DNA of 64,000 nt from Pseudomonas fluorescens (lineage in GTDB: Bacteria > Pseudomonadota > Gammaproteobacteria > Pseudomonadales > Pseudomonadaceae), in the NCBI RefSeq assembly GCF_040448305.1, contig NZ_CP148752.1:1860001-1924000 (forward strand), given 5' to 3'. Below are positions 43,563 to 53,066 of this stretch, piece by piece. The notes beneath the pieces are model-generated. The model was not told where the DNA came from. It did no database searches and saw nothing but the letters and a program-made list of their open reading frames with translations. Position 1 is the first letter of the stretch. Each line of letters starts with the position of its first letter. The translations under genes were made by a program, and so were the position numbers.

Positions 43563-44099
43563 TTACTCGGCGGTATGAGCGTCGGTGGTGCAGGCGGGTT
43601 TGCCGGCAGCATATTTAAGGCTGGGGTCAACCAGTGCATCGAAGCGCTTGAGTGCTTCGGAGCCAATCAGGAGCGGATATTGGAACGCGCTGCGGTCGGT
43701 CAGGTTCACTTCGATGCTGCGCAGGGCCGAGCCCATGCAGATGTCCAGTTCGATCACCGGGCGGGCGGTGTACTTCTTGCCTTCCTCCGGGTCGTAGTCG
43801 CCGGCCCGGCGCTTGATCTTGCTGACACGGGCCAGCGGGCGTTCGATCGGGTGCGAATGGGCGGCGTCGATGGCCAGGTAAAAACGTACCCACGACTCGC
43901 CGTTGCGTTTGAAACGTTTGATATCCCGTGCACTCAGGGAAGCGGTTTTCGCCCCGGTGTCGAGTTTGGCCGCCACTTCCAGATCGATGCCGTTGAGCGA
44001 TGCGTACTCATTCAGGCCATACACGGTCTTTTCCCCGGCCATTGCGAAGCCGGGCAGGCAAAGGAAATAAAGGAAGGTGGGGAAGGGCTTGAGTCTCAT
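43563..44099 (-). CDS. Retropepsin-like aspartic protease (ATP-dependent zinc protease family)
   Basis: 178 aa with a signal peptide (FPTFLYFLCLPGFAMA). The catalytic Asp-Thr-Gly is in AAKLDTGAKTASLSARD, one per chain, so it should act as a dimer like retroviral proteases. The old family label zinc protease is not supported by any HEXXH motif here. First gene of the operon; exported to the periplasm, where it could process peptides made or recognised by the ATP-grasp and 7-TM partners. AGGATTT precedes the ATG. Confidence 0.88.
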   Translation of the reverse strand: MRLKPFPTFLYFLCLPGFAMAGEKTVYGLNEYASLNGIDLEVAAKLDTGAKTASLSARDIKRFKRNGESWVRFYLAIDAAHSHPIERPLARVSKIKRRAGDYDPEEGKKYTARPVIELDICMGSALRSIEVNLTDRSAFQYPLLIGSEALKRFDALVDPSLKYAAGKPACTTDAHTAE

Positions 44100-44311
44100 A
44101 AATCCTGGTGCGCAGCGGTCCGACTTGATTCAAGGCCCTGGCATCGCTGCGCAAGCTCCCTCGTATGCCTGTCAGGGTTTTATGACAGGCAGTGCAGATG
44201 TGACAAACAAATGCGGGCGGCATTCTAGCACGGTGGTTTGATGGCGCCAGCGCTGGCCGGTGGCTATAAATAGACGGGTTGCTTCGTTATGGTGCAACCG
44301 GTTATCAGAAG

Positions 44312-44394
44312 ATTGTCGACAATATATATTTATCCTTTGACTGCATCGCCTGTATTCGTTAGTTTTTACGGCATTGGCTCACAAGGTGTCGACA
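44312..44394 (+). promoter_or_regulatory. Two TGTCGACA operators in the prp promoter
   Basis: ATTGTCGACAAT at 44312-44323 (perfect 12-bp palindrome) and a second TGTCGACA core at 44387-44394 between the ribosome site and the ATG of the GntR gene. Likely autoregulatory sites of the operon's own regulator. Confidence 0.7.
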
Positions 44395-44396
44395 AT

Positions 44397-45116
44397 ATGC
44401 TGGATCAACTCGATCCCCCGGTTTCTACGCAAGACGATACGGAGACGCTTTCCGAGAATGTCTTCCGACGCATTCAGGCGGCTATCGTCAAAGGCGATAT
44501 CGCGCCGGGCAGCAAAATCTCCGAGCCGGAACTGGCGCGCACCTACGGCATCAGCCGTGGCCCGCTGCGCGAGGCCATCCACCGTCTGGAAGGCCAGCGC
44601 CTGCTGGTTCGCGTGCCGCATGTCGGCGCTCGGGTGGTGTCGCTCAACCACGCCGAACTGATTGAACTATACGAAATCCGCGAATCCCTGGAAGGCATGG
44701 CCTGTCGCCTGGCCGCCGAGCGCATGAGCCTCGAAGAAATCGACGAACTGCGTCGGGTCCTGGAAACCCACGAGCGCGATGAGGCGTTTCAGGCCGGGAG
44801 AGGCTATTACCAGCAGGAAGGCGATTTCGACTTCCATTACCGAATCATCCAGGGCAGCGGCAACCGCACGCTGACCCAAATGCTCTGTGGCGAGCTGTAT
44901 CAACTGGTGCGCATGTACCGCATCCAGTTTTCCACCACGCCCAATCGCCCGCACCAGGCGTTCGCCGAGCACCACCGAATTCTCGATGCCATTGCCGACC
45001 GTGACGGTGAACTGGCCGAGTTGTTGATGCGCCGTCACATCGGCGCCTCCAAACGCAACATCGCCCGTCATTACCAGGACGGCGCTAACCCGACAGCCAA
45101 ACGAGGTGAGTCATGA
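44397..45116 (+). CDS. prpR: GntR-family regulator of the methylcitrate operon
   Basis: 239 aa from MLDQLDPPVSTQDD; AAGGTG lies nine bases upstream. N-terminal winged helix (GSKISEPELARTYGISRGPL with EGQRLLVRVPHVGARVV) and a FadR/FCD helical effector domain (ELIELYEIRESLEGMACRLA). It overlaps prpB by four bases (ATGA). In Pseudomonas this gene represses the prp operon and senses a methylcitrate-pathway intermediate. Symbol by context. Confidence 0.88.
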   Translation: MLDQLDPPVSTQDDTETLSENVFRRIQAAIVKGDIAPGSKISEPELARTYGISRGPLREAIHRLEGQRLLVRVPHVGARVVSLNHAELIELYEIRESLEGMACRLAAERMSLEEIDELRRVLETHERDEAFQAGRGYYQQEGDFDFHYRIIQGSGNRTLTQMLCGELYQLVRMYRIQFSTTPNRPHQAFAEHHRILDAIADRDGELAELLMRRHIGASKRNIARHYQDGANPTAKRGES

Positions 45117-46003
45117 GTTTGAACAAGAGCACTCCAGGCCAGCGTTTCCGCGATGCGGTCGCCAGCGAGCATCCATTGCAAGTGGTCGGCGCGATCAACG
45201 CCAACCATGCGCTGCTGGCCAAGCGCGCCGGTTTCAAGGCGATCTACCTGTCGGGTGGCGGGGTGGCTGCCGGCTCCCTCGGCGTGCCGGACCTGGGCAT
45301 CACCGGCCTGGATGACGTGCTGACCGACGTGCGCCGTATCACCGATGTTTGCGACCTGCCGCTGCTGGTGGACGTGGACACCGGTTTCGGTTCCTCGGCG
45401 TTCAACGTCGCTCGCACCGTCAAGTCGATGATCAAGTTTGGCGCCGCAGCGATTCACATCGAAGACCAGGTCGGCGCCAAGCGCTGCGGTCACCGTCCTA
45501 ACAAGGAAATCGTGACCCAGCAGGAAATGATCGACCGCATCAAGGCGGCCGTCGATGCCCGTACCGATGACAGCTTCGTGATCATGGCCCGTACCGACGC
45601 CCTGGCGGTGGAAGGCCTGGAGTCTGCCCTGGATCGCGCCGCTGCGTGCATCGAGGCCGGCGCCGACATGGTGTTCCCGGAAGCCATCACCGAGCTTGAA
45701 ATGTACAAGCTGTTCGCCAGCCGTGTGAAAGCGCCGATCCTGGCCAACATCACCGAGTTCGGCGCGACGCCGCTGTACACCACCGAACAGCTGGCCGCTG
45801 CCGACGTATCGCTGGTGCTGTACCCGCTGTCGGCGTTCCGTGCCATGAACAAGGCCGCGGAAAACGTCTACACCGCGATCCGTCGCGACGGCACTCAACA
45901 AAACGTCATCGACACCATGCAGACCCGCATGGAGCTTTACGATCGCATCGACTACCACACCTTCGAGCAGAAGCTCGATGCGTTGTTCGCCGCGAAAAAG
46001 TAA
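45113..46003 (+). CDS. prpB: 2-Methylisocitrate lyase
   Basis: 296 aa. Isocitrate-lyase superfamily: VDVDTGFGSSAFNVARTV, IHIEDQVGAKRCGHRPNKE with the catalytic Cys in KRCGH, and IMARTDALAVEG. It splits 2-methylisocitrate into pyruvate and succinate, the last step of the methylcitrate cycle. Second gene of the operon. Confidence 0.96.
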   Translation: MSLNKSTPGQRFRDAVASEHPLQVVGAINANHALLAKRAGFKAIYLSGGGVAAGSLGVPDLGITGLDDVLTDVRRITDVCDLPLLVDVDTGFGSSAFNVARTVKSMIKFGAAAIHIEDQVGAKRCGHRPNKEIVTQQEMIDRIKAAVDARTDDSFVIMARTDALAVEGLESALDRAAACIEAGADMVFPEAITELEMYKLFASRVKAPILANITEFGATPLYTTEQLAAADVSLVLYPLSAFRAMNKAAENVYTAIRRDGTQQNVIDTMQTRMELYDRIDYHTFEQKLDALFAAKK

Positions 46004-46045
46004 GTCGAATAACTCCCTAATAAATTCAAGAAATTGGAGGCAGAA

Positions 46046-47173
46046 ATGGCCGAAGCAAAAGTACTCAGTGGCGCCGGGCTCCGTGGCCAGGTAGCCGGGC
46101 AAACCGCACTGTCCACCGTGGGCCAGTCGGGTGCCGGTCTGACCTATCGTGGTTATGACGTCCGTGAACTGGCGGCAGACGCGCAGTTTGAAGAAGTGGC
46201 CTACCTGCTGCTGTACGGCGAACTGCCGAGCAAAGCGCAACTGGCAGCCTACGTTGCCAAACTGAGCAAGCTGCGTGACCTGCCGCAAGCGCTGAAAGAA
46301 GTGCTGGAACGCATCCCCGCCGACGCCCACCCGATGGACGTGATGCGCACTGGCTGCTCGTTCCTGGGCAATCTGGAGCCGGAGAACGACTTCTCCGAGC
46401 AGCACGACAAGACCGACCGCCTGCTGGCTGCGTTCCCGGCGATCATGACTTACTGGTATCGCTTCAGCCACGAAGGCAAGCGCATCGATTGCGTGAGCGA
46501 CGAGCAGTCCATCGGTGGCCACTTCCTGCACCTGCTGCACGGCAAGAAGCCGAGCGAGCTGCACGTGAAGGTGATGAACGTTTCGCTGATCCTCTACGCA
46601 GAGCACGAGTTCAACGCGTCGACCTTCACCGCACGTGTTTGCGCATCGACCCTGTCCGACCTGTATTCGTGCATCACTGCGGCCATCGGCTCGCTGCGCG
46701 GCCCGCTGCACGGCGGCGCCAACGAAGCGGCGATGGAAATGATCGAGCGCTTCTTGTCGCCGGAAGACGCGATCAAGGGCACCCTCGGCATGCTCGAGCG
46801 CAAGGACAAGATCATGGGCTTCGGCCACGCGATCTATAAGGACAACGATCCGCGCAACGAGGTGATCAAGGGCTGGTCGAAAAAGCTCGCCGACGAAGTG
46901 GGCGACAAGGTGTTGTTCCCGGTGTCCGAAGCCATCGACAAGACCATGTGGGAGCAGAAGAAACTGTTCCCGAACGCCGACTTCTACCATGCCTCGGCGT
47001 ACCACTTCATGGGCATCCCGACCAAGTTGTTCACACCGATCTTCGTCTGCTCGCGCCTGACCGGCTGGGCCGCCCACGTGTACGAACAACGTGCCAACAA
47101 CCGCATCATCCGTCCAAGCGCCGAGTACACCGGCGTTGAACAGCGCAAGTTCGTACCAATCGAACAACGCTGA
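46046..47173 (+). CDS. prpC: 2-Methylcitrate synthase
   Basis: 375 aa from MAEAKVLSGAGLRG after TTGGAGGCAGAA. Citrate-synthase fold: GLTYRGYDVRELA, catalytic His in LHGGANEAAMEM and GFGHAIYKDNDPRN, Asp in FYHASAYHFMG region. It condenses propionyl-CoA with oxaloacetate to 2-methylcitrate. Third gene; a REP doublet separates it from acnD. Confidence 0.95.
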   Translation: MAEAKVLSGAGLRGQVAGQTALSTVGQSGAGLTYRGYDVRELAADAQFEEVAYLLLYGELPSKAQLAAYVAKLSKLRDLPQALKEVLERIPADAHPMDVMRTGCSFLGNLEPENDFSEQHDKTDRLLAAFPAIMTYWYRFSHEGKRIDCVSDEQSIGGHFLHLLHGKKPSELHVKVMNVSLILYAEHEFNASTFTARVCASTLSDLYSCITAAIGSLRGPLHGGANEAAMEMIERFLSPEDAIKGTLGMLERKDKIMGFGHAIYKDNDPRNEVIKGWSKKLADEVGDKVLFPVSEAIDKTMWEQKKLFPNADFYHASAYHFMGIPTKLFTPIFVCSRLTGWAAHVYEQRANNRIIRPSAEYTGVEQRKFVPIEQR

Positions 47174-47215
47174 ATGGTGGAGGCCTGAACCTCGGCAACT
47201 GAAGGAACCGAGAAC

Positions 47216-47307
47216 CTGTGGGAGCGAGCCTGCTCGCGAAGACGGACTGACATTCAACATCGATGTTGACTGATATACCGCTTTCGCGAGCAGGCTCGCT
47301 CCCACAG
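47216..47307. repeat. REP doublet 8, inside the prp operon
   Basis: TGTGGGAGCGAGCCTGCTCG and complement between prpC and acnD, 45 bases apart; in an operon it may act on mRNA stability. Confidence 0.9.
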
Positions 47308-47376
47308 TGGATAGTGTGACCTTCAGTACTGGTGCCAGGCCCCACCTTTTGTAACTACCGTGACCGAGTCCTGACG

Positions 47377-49971
47377 ATGAACACTGAATTCCGCAAATCG
47401 CTGCCCGGCAGCCACCTGGATTACTTCGACGTCCGCGCGGCAGTCGAGGCGATCCAGCCTGGCGCCTACGACACCCTGCCGTACACCTCCCGTGTGCTGG
47501 CGGAAAACCTTGTGCGTCGCTGCGACCCGGCCACGCTCACCGAATCCCTGAAGCAATTCATCGAGCGCAAACGCGACCTCGACTTCCCGTGGTTCCCGGC
47601 CCGCGTGGTGTGCCACGACATCCTCGGCCAGACCGCTTTGGTCGACCTCGCCGGCCTGCGTGACGCCATCGCCCTGCAAGGCGGTGACCCAGCGCAAGTC
47701 AACCCGGTGGTGCCGACCCAACTGATCGTCGACCACTCCCTGGCCGTCGAGCGCGGTGGTTTCGATCCAGAGGCGTTCGAGAAGAACCGCGCCATCGAAG
47801 ACCGTCGCAACGAAGACCGGTTCCACTTCATCAACTGGACCAAGAAGGCGTTCAAGAACGTCGACGTGATCCCGCCGGGCAACGGCATCATGCACCAGAT
47901 CAACCTGGAGAAAATGTCTCCGGTGATCCAGGTGCGTGACGGCGTGGCCTTCCCTGATACCTGCGTCGGCACCGACAGCCACACCCCGCACGTCGATGCG
48001 TTGGGCGTGATCGCCATCGGTGTCGGTGGTCTCGAAGCCGAAAGCGTGATGCTCGGCCGCGCATCGTGGATGCGTCTGCCGGAAAGCGTTGGCGTCGAAT
48101 TGACTGGCAAGCTGCAACCGGGCATCACCGCCACCGACATGGTGCTGGCGCTGACCGAGTTCCTGCGCAAGCAAAAAGTGGTTGGCGCGTGGCTGGAGTT
48201 CTTCGGCGAAGGCGCATCAAAGCTGACCCTTGGCGACCGCGCGACCATCTCCAACATGGCTCCGGAATACGGCGCCACCGCGGCGATGTTCTACATCGAC
48301 CAGCAGACCATCGACTACCTCAAGCTCACCGGCCGTGAAGACGAGCAGGTGCAGCTGGTCGAGAACTACGCCAAGCAGACCGGCCTGTGGGCTGACAGCC
48401 TCAAAGGCGCGCAATACGAGCGCGGCCTGACCTTCGACCTGTCCTCGGTTGTGCGCAACATGGCTGGCCCAAGCAACCCGCACGCCCGTGTCGCGGTTTC
48501 GGATCTGGCAGCCAAAGGCATCTCCGGCCAATGGGACGATGTGCCGGGCCAGATGCCGGACGGCGCGGTGATCATCGCCGCCATCACCAGCTGCACCAAC
48601 ACCAGCAACCCGCGCAACGTGATCGCCGCCGGCTTGCTGGCGCGCAACGCCAACAAGCTCGGCCTGACCCGCAAGCCATGGGTCAAGTCGTCCCTGGCAC
48701 CGGGTTCGAAAACCGTGGCGCTGTACCTCGATGAAGCCGGTTTGACTAAAGAACTGGACCAGCTCGGTTTCGGCGTCGTGGCTTTCGCCTGCACCACTTG
48801 CAACGGCATGTCCGGTGCACTGGACCCGGTGATCCAGCAAGAGATCATCGACCGCGACCTGTACGCCACTGCCGTGTTGTCCGGTAACCGTAACTTCGAC
48901 GGGCGGATTCACCCGTACGCCAAGCAGGCGTTCCTCGCGTCGCCGCCATTGGTCGTCGCTTACGCCATCGCCGGCACCATCCGTTTCGACATCGAAAAGG
49001 ATGTGCTGGGCGTAGTGGATGGCAAGGAAATCCGTCTGAAAGACATCTGGCCGAGCGACGAAGAAATCGACGCAGTGGTCAAGGCTTCGGTGAAGCCGGA
49101 GCAGTTCCGTCAGGTGTACATCCCGATGTTCGCCATCCACGAAGACACCGGCCCGAAAGTCGCGCCGCTGTACGACTGGCGTGAAATGAGCACCTACATC
49201 CGCCGTCCGCCGTACTGGGAAGGCGCGCTGGCCGGCGCTCGTCCGCTCAAGGGCATGCGTCCGCTGGCAGTGCTGCCGGACAACATCACCACCGATCACC
49301 TGTCGCCGTCCAACGCCATCATGCTCGACAGCGCCGCTGGCGAATACCTGGCGAAAATGGGCCTGCCGGAAGAGGACTTCAACTCTTACGCGACTCACCG
49401 TGGTGACCACCTGACCGCGCAGCGTGCGACGTTCGCCAACCCGAAACTGTTCAACGAAATGGTTCAGGAAGACGGCAAGGTCAAGCAAGGTTCGCTGGCC
49501 CGCGTCGAGCCGGAAGGCAAAGTAATGCGCATGTGGGAAGCCATCGAGACCTACATGGATCGCAAGCAGCCGCTGATCATCATTGCCGGTGCCGACTACG
49601 GTCAGGGTTCGTCCCGCGACTGGGCGGCCAAGGGCGTGCGCCTGGCGGGTGTGGAAGCGATTGCCGCCGAAGGTTTCGAGCGCATTCACCGCACCAACCT
49701 GGTGGGCATGGGCGTGTTGCCGCTGGAGTTCAAAGCGGGCACCAACCGTCACACCCTGGCCATCGACGGCAGCGAAACCTACGACGTGATTGGCGACCGC
49801 ACTCCACGTGCCGACCTGACGCTGGTGATCCATCGCAAGAACGGCGAACGCGTCGATGTGCCGGTGACCTGCCGCCTCGACACCGCTGAAGAAGTGTCGA
49901 TCTACGAAGCCGGTGGCGTGCTGCAACGCTTCGCCCAGGACTTCCTCGAAGAATCGGCGGTTGCCGTCTAA
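47377..49971 (+). CDS. acnD: Fe/S-dependent 2-methylcitrate dehydratase AcnD
   Basis: 864 aa from MNTEFRKSLPGSHLDYFDV. Aconitase-type: cluster cysteines in AITSCTNTSNPRNV and ACTTCNGMSGALDP, swivelling C-domain with DYGQGSSRDWAAKGVRL. It dehydrates 2-methylcitrate to a methylaconitate isomer, working with PrpF. The ribosome site is weak (GAGTCC). Fourth gene. Confidence 0.95.
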   Translation: MNTEFRKSLPGSHLDYFDVRAAVEAIQPGAYDTLPYTSRVLAENLVRRCDPATLTESLKQFIERKRDLDFPWFPARVVCHDILGQTALVDLAGLRDAIALQGGDPAQVNPVVPTQLIVDHSLAVERGGFDPEAFEKNRAIEDRRNEDRFHFINWTKKAFKNVDVIPPGNGIMHQINLEKMSPVIQVRDGVAFPDTCVGTDSHTPHVDALGVIAIGVGGLEAESVMLGRASWMRLPESVGVELTGKLQPGITATDMVLALTEFLRKQKVVGAWLEFFGEGASKLTLGDRATISNMAPEYGATAAMFYIDQQTIDYLKLTGREDEQVQLVENYAKQTGLWADSLKGAQYERGLTFDLSSVVRNMAGPSNPHARVAVSDLAAKGISGQWDDVPGQMPDGAVIIAAITSCTNTSNPRNVIAAGLLARNANKLGLTRKPWVKSSLAPGSKTVALYLDEAGLTKELDQLGFGVVAFACTTCNGMSGALDPVIQQEIIDRDLYATAVLSGNRNFDGRIHPYAKQAFLASPPLVVAYAIAGTIRFDIEKDVLGVVDGKEIRLKDIWPSDEEIDAVVKASVKPEQFRQVYIPMFAIHEDTGPKVAPLYDWREMSTYIRRPPYWEGALAGARPLKGMRPLAVLPDNITTDHLSPSNAIMLDSAAGEYLAKMGLPEEDFNSYATHRGDHLTAQRATFANPKLFNEMVQEDGKVKQGSLARVEPEGKVMRMWEAIETYMDRKQPLIIIAGADYGQGSSRDWAAKGVRLAGVEAIAAEGFERIHRTNLVGMGVLPLEFKAGTNRHTLAIDGSETYDVIGDRTPRADLTLVIHRKNGERVDVPVTCRLDTAEEVSIYEAGGVLQRFAQDFLEESAVAV

Positions 49972-50037
49972 AACAAGCTGTGCAGACGCGGGACTTTGAG
50001 TCCCGTGTCTGTTTTCAGATCAGGAGTAAGCAGCACC

Positions 50038-51228
50038 ATGGCTCACGCAGCTCAGATCAAGATTCCCGCCACCTACATGCGCGGCGGCACCAGCAAGGGC
50101 GTGTTTTTCAGCCTGACGGATTTGCCAGAAGCGGCACAGGTTCCAGGCCCGGCCCGCGATGCCTTGTTGCTGCGCGTGATCGGCAGCCCCGATCCGTACG
50201 ACAAGCAAATCGACGGCATGGGCGGCGCGACCTCCAGCACCAGCAAAACCGTGATCCTGTCGAAGAGCATCAAGGCTGATCACGACGTCGATTACCTGTT
50301 CGGCCAGGTCTCCATCGACAAGCCTTTCGTGGACTGGAGCGGCAACTGCGGCAACCTGTCGGCGGCGGTCGGTTCGTTCGCCGTCAGCAATGGCCTGGTG
50401 GACGCCAGCCGCATCCCGCACAACGGCGTGGCTGTGGTTCGCGTGTGGCAGGCCAACATCGGCAAGACCATCATCGCCCATGTGCCGATCACCAATGGTG
50501 AAGTGCAGGAGACCGGTGATTTCGAACTCGACGGCGTGACCTTCCCGGCGGCCGAAGTGCAGATCGAGTTCCTTGATCCGGCAGCGGACGAAGAGGGTGG
50601 TGGCGGTTCGATGTTCCCTACCGGCAACCTGGTGGATGACCTGGAAGTACCCGGCGTCGGTACCTTCAAGGCGACCATGATCAACGCTGGCATCCCGACG
50701 ATTTTCGTCAATGCCGAAGACATCGGCTACAAGGGCACCGAGTTGCAGGGTGCGATCAATGGCGACCCGAAAGCCTTGCTCATGTTCGAAACCATTCGCG
50801 CTTACGGCGCATTGCGCATGGGCCTGATTTCCAACATCGACGAAGCGGCCAAACGCCAACACACGCCAAAAGTGGCCTTCGTGGCCAAGCCGGCGGACTA
50901 CGTGGCGTCCAGCGGCAAGGCGATTGCCGCAGGCGATGTCGACCTGCTGGTGCGTGCACTGTCCATGGGCAAGTTGCACCACGCGATGATGGGCACGGCG
51001 GCAGTGGCGATCGGTACGGCCGCAGCGATTTCCGGTACTTTGGTGAACCTCGCGGCAGGCGGTATCGAACGCAACGCGGTGCGCTTCGGCCATCCGTCCG
51101 GCACCTTGCGCGTCGGCGCCGAGGCCAGCCAGGTCAATGGCGAATGGACCGTGAACAAAGCAATCATGAGCCGCAGTGCGCGGGTGTTGATGGAAGGTTA
51201 TGTCCGTGTACCGGGTGACTCTTTCTAA
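50038..51228 (+). CDS. prpF: 2-Methylaconitate isomerase PrpF
   Basis: 396 aa from MAHAAQIKIPATYMRGGTSK (AGGAG upstream). Diaminopimelate-epimerase-like fold of the PrpF family: MRGGTSKGVFFSL, GNCGNLSAAVGSF with the catalytic-type Cys. It interconverts cis and trans 2-methylaconitate so that AcnD product can be used. Fifth gene. Confidence 0.95.
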   Translation: MAHAAQIKIPATYMRGGTSKGVFFSLTDLPEAAQVPGPARDALLLRVIGSPDPYDKQIDGMGGATSSTSKTVILSKSIKADHDVDYLFGQVSIDKPFVDWSGNCGNLSAAVGSFAVSNGLVDASRIPHNGVAVVRVWQANIGKTIIAHVPITNGEVQETGDFELDGVTFPAAEVQIEFLDPAADEEGGGGSMFPTGNLVDDLEVPGVGTFKATMINAGIPTIFVNAEDIGYKGTELQGAINGDPKALLMFETIRAYGALRMGLISNIDEAAKRQHTPKVAFVAKPADYVASSGKAIAAGDVDLLVRALSMGKLHHAMMGTAAVAIGTAAAISGTLVNLAAGGIERNAVRFGHPSGTLRVGAEASQVNGEWTVNKAIMSRSARVLMEGYVRVPGDSF

Positions 51229-51243
51229 ACCTGACACAGGACC

Positions 51244-51336
51244 AATGTGGGAGCGGGCTTGCTCGCGAAGGCGGTGAATCAGGCAATATTGATGTCGACT
51301 GACACACCGTCTTCGCGAGCAAGCCCGCTCCCACAT
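51244..51336. repeat. REP doublet 9, between prpF and prpD
   Basis: ATGTGGGAGCGGGCTTGCTC and complement. Confidence 0.9.
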
Positions 51337-51431
51337 TTTGAATGCATTACCAAAACAAGAAAGCAGTAACCCGCTGAGAATGCCCTGAACCGAGGTCCCA
51401 TCAACGACCCGCTTCATAGAGTGAATCGAAC

Positions 51432-52916
51432 ATGAGCGCCAACGTCGACCTGAACAACCGTCCGGATTACGACAAGGTCCTGCAGGACATTGCCGATTAC
51501 GTTCTCAACTTCAAGATCGAGTCCGAAGAGGCGCTGGACACCGCGCGCAACTGCCTGATCGATACCTTGGGTTGCGGCCTGCTGGCCCTGCGTTTTCCCG
51601 AGTGCACCAAGCATCTCGGGCCTGTGGTCGAAGGCACCGTTGTACCGTTCGGCGCCAGGGTTCCGGGCACGTCTTATCGGCTTGATCCGGTCAAGGCTGC
51701 GTGGGACATCGGCTGTATCGTGCGTTGGCTCGATTACAACGACACCTGGCTCGCGGCCGAGTGGGGGCATCCGTCGGATAACCTCGGTGGCATCCTTGCG
51801 GTGGCTGACCATCTTTCGCAAAAAAGGCTGGCCAATGGCGAGGCACCGCTGACCGTGCGTACAGTGCTTGAAGCGATGATCATGGCCCATGAGATTCAGG
51901 GCGTGATCGCGCTGGAAAACTCGTTCAATCGTGTCGGCCTCGATCACGTCATTCTGGTGAAGGTCGCCTCGACGGCGGTCACCGCCAAACTGATGGGCGC
52001 GAATCGCGAGCAGTTGTTGTCGGCGTTGTCCCACGCTTTTGCTGACGGCCAGGCGTTGCGCACGTATCGGCATGCGCCGAATGCCGGATCGCGAAAGTCC
52101 TGGGCAGCAGGTGATGCATCCAGCCGTGGCGTGCGCCTGGCGGACATCGCGATGCGCGGCGAGATGGGCATCCCCGGCGTATTGAGTGCCAAGCAGTGGG
52201 GTTTTTATGACGTACTGTTCAGCCACACCAATAGCGATCTGGCACTCAAGCCTGAAGACAAGCGCGGGTTCAGTTTCTCGCGGCCGTACGGCAGTTATGT
52301 GATGGAAAATGTGCTGTTCAAGATCAGTTTCCCGGCCGAGTTTCACGCGCAAACCGCGTGTGAAGCGGCGGTGATCCTGCATCCGCAAGTGCGCAATCGT
52401 CTGCACGAAATCGACCGGATCGTCATCACCACTCATGAGTCAGCGATTCGCATCATTTCCAAGGTCGGTCCGCTGGCCAATGCCGCCGACCGCGATCACT
52501 GCATCCAGTACATGACCGCCGTGCCGCTGGCCTTCGGCAACCTGGTTGCGGAGTACTACGAAGACGATTTCCACCAGGCGCATCCGATCATCGATGTGCT
52601 GCGCGAGAAAATGGTCATCGTCGAAGAGCCGCGCTACACCCGTGAATATCTGGAGGCCGACAAGCGCTCGATTGCCAATGCGGTGCAGGTGTTTTTCAAG
52701 GACGGTTCGAGCACGGAAAACGTCGTCGTGGAATACCCGATTGGGCATCGTCGGCGTCGGGCTGAAGGTATTCCGTTGCTGGAGGAGAAATTCAGGGCGA
52801 ACTTGCTGACACGATTCGCGGGTCGGCGCAGCGAGGAGATTTTCGCGCTGTGCAAGGATCAGCAAAAACTTGAGGCGACACCGGTGAACCGGTTTGTGGA
52901 TTTGTTTGTTATCTAG
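51432..52916 (+). CDS. prpD: 2-Methylcitrate dehydratase PrpD
   Basis: 494 aa MmgE/PrpD family: LIDTLGCGLLALRFPEC near the start, RWLDYNDTWLAAEWGHPSDN, and SRKSWAAGDASSRGVRLA. A cofactor-independent dehydratase that duplicates the AcnD step, so this operon holds both systems. Last gene of the operon; about 200 bases after prpF, across a REP doublet. Confidence 0.95.
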   Translation: MSANVDLNNRPDYDKVLQDIADYVLNFKIESEEALDTARNCLIDTLGCGLLALRFPECTKHLGPVVEGTVVPFGARVPGTSYRLDPVKAAWDIGCIVRWLDYNDTWLAAEWGHPSDNLGGILAVADHLSQKRLANGEAPLTVRTVLEAMIMAHEIQGVIALENSFNRVGLDHVILVKVASTAVTAKLMGANREQLLSALSHAFADGQALRTYRHAPNAGSRKSWAAGDASSRGVRLADIAMRGEMGIPGVLSAKQWGFYDVLFSHTNSDLALKPEDKRGFSFSRPYGSYVMENVLFKISFPAEFHAQTACEAAVILHPQVRNRLHEIDRIVITTHESAIRIISKVGPLANAADRDHCIQYMTAVPLAFGNLVAEYYEDDFHQAHPIIDVLREKMVIVEEPRYTREYLEADKRSIANAVQVFFKDGSSTENVVVEYPIGHRRRRAEGIPLLEEKFRANLLTRFAGRRSEEIFALCKDQQKLEATPVNRFVDLFVI

Positions 52917-52932
52917 GAGACCGCGTTATCGT

Positions 52933-53045
52933 TCTTCGCGAGCAAGTCGGATCGCCGCACCGCCGCTCCCACATTGGGTCTACAGTGAACACAAAATTTG
53001 TGCACGACCGAGATTTAGTGTGGGAGCGGGCTTGCTCGCGAAAGC
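52933..53045. repeat. REP doublet 10, one arm with a 17-base insert
   Basis: Left arm GCGAGCAAG then TCGGATCGCCGCACCGC then CGCTCCCAC; right arm canonical. The same insert occurs at 56439. Confidence 0.8.
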
Positions 53046-53066
53046 GGCAGATCAGGCTCCGCAGGA

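Noticed and set aside
45071..47305. 744-codon antisense frame across prpB and prpC
   Set aside because: Same artefact; the sense genes are unmistakable.
48217..49926. 569-codon antisense frame in acnD
   Set aside because: Mirror of the acnD reading frame, no independent signals.
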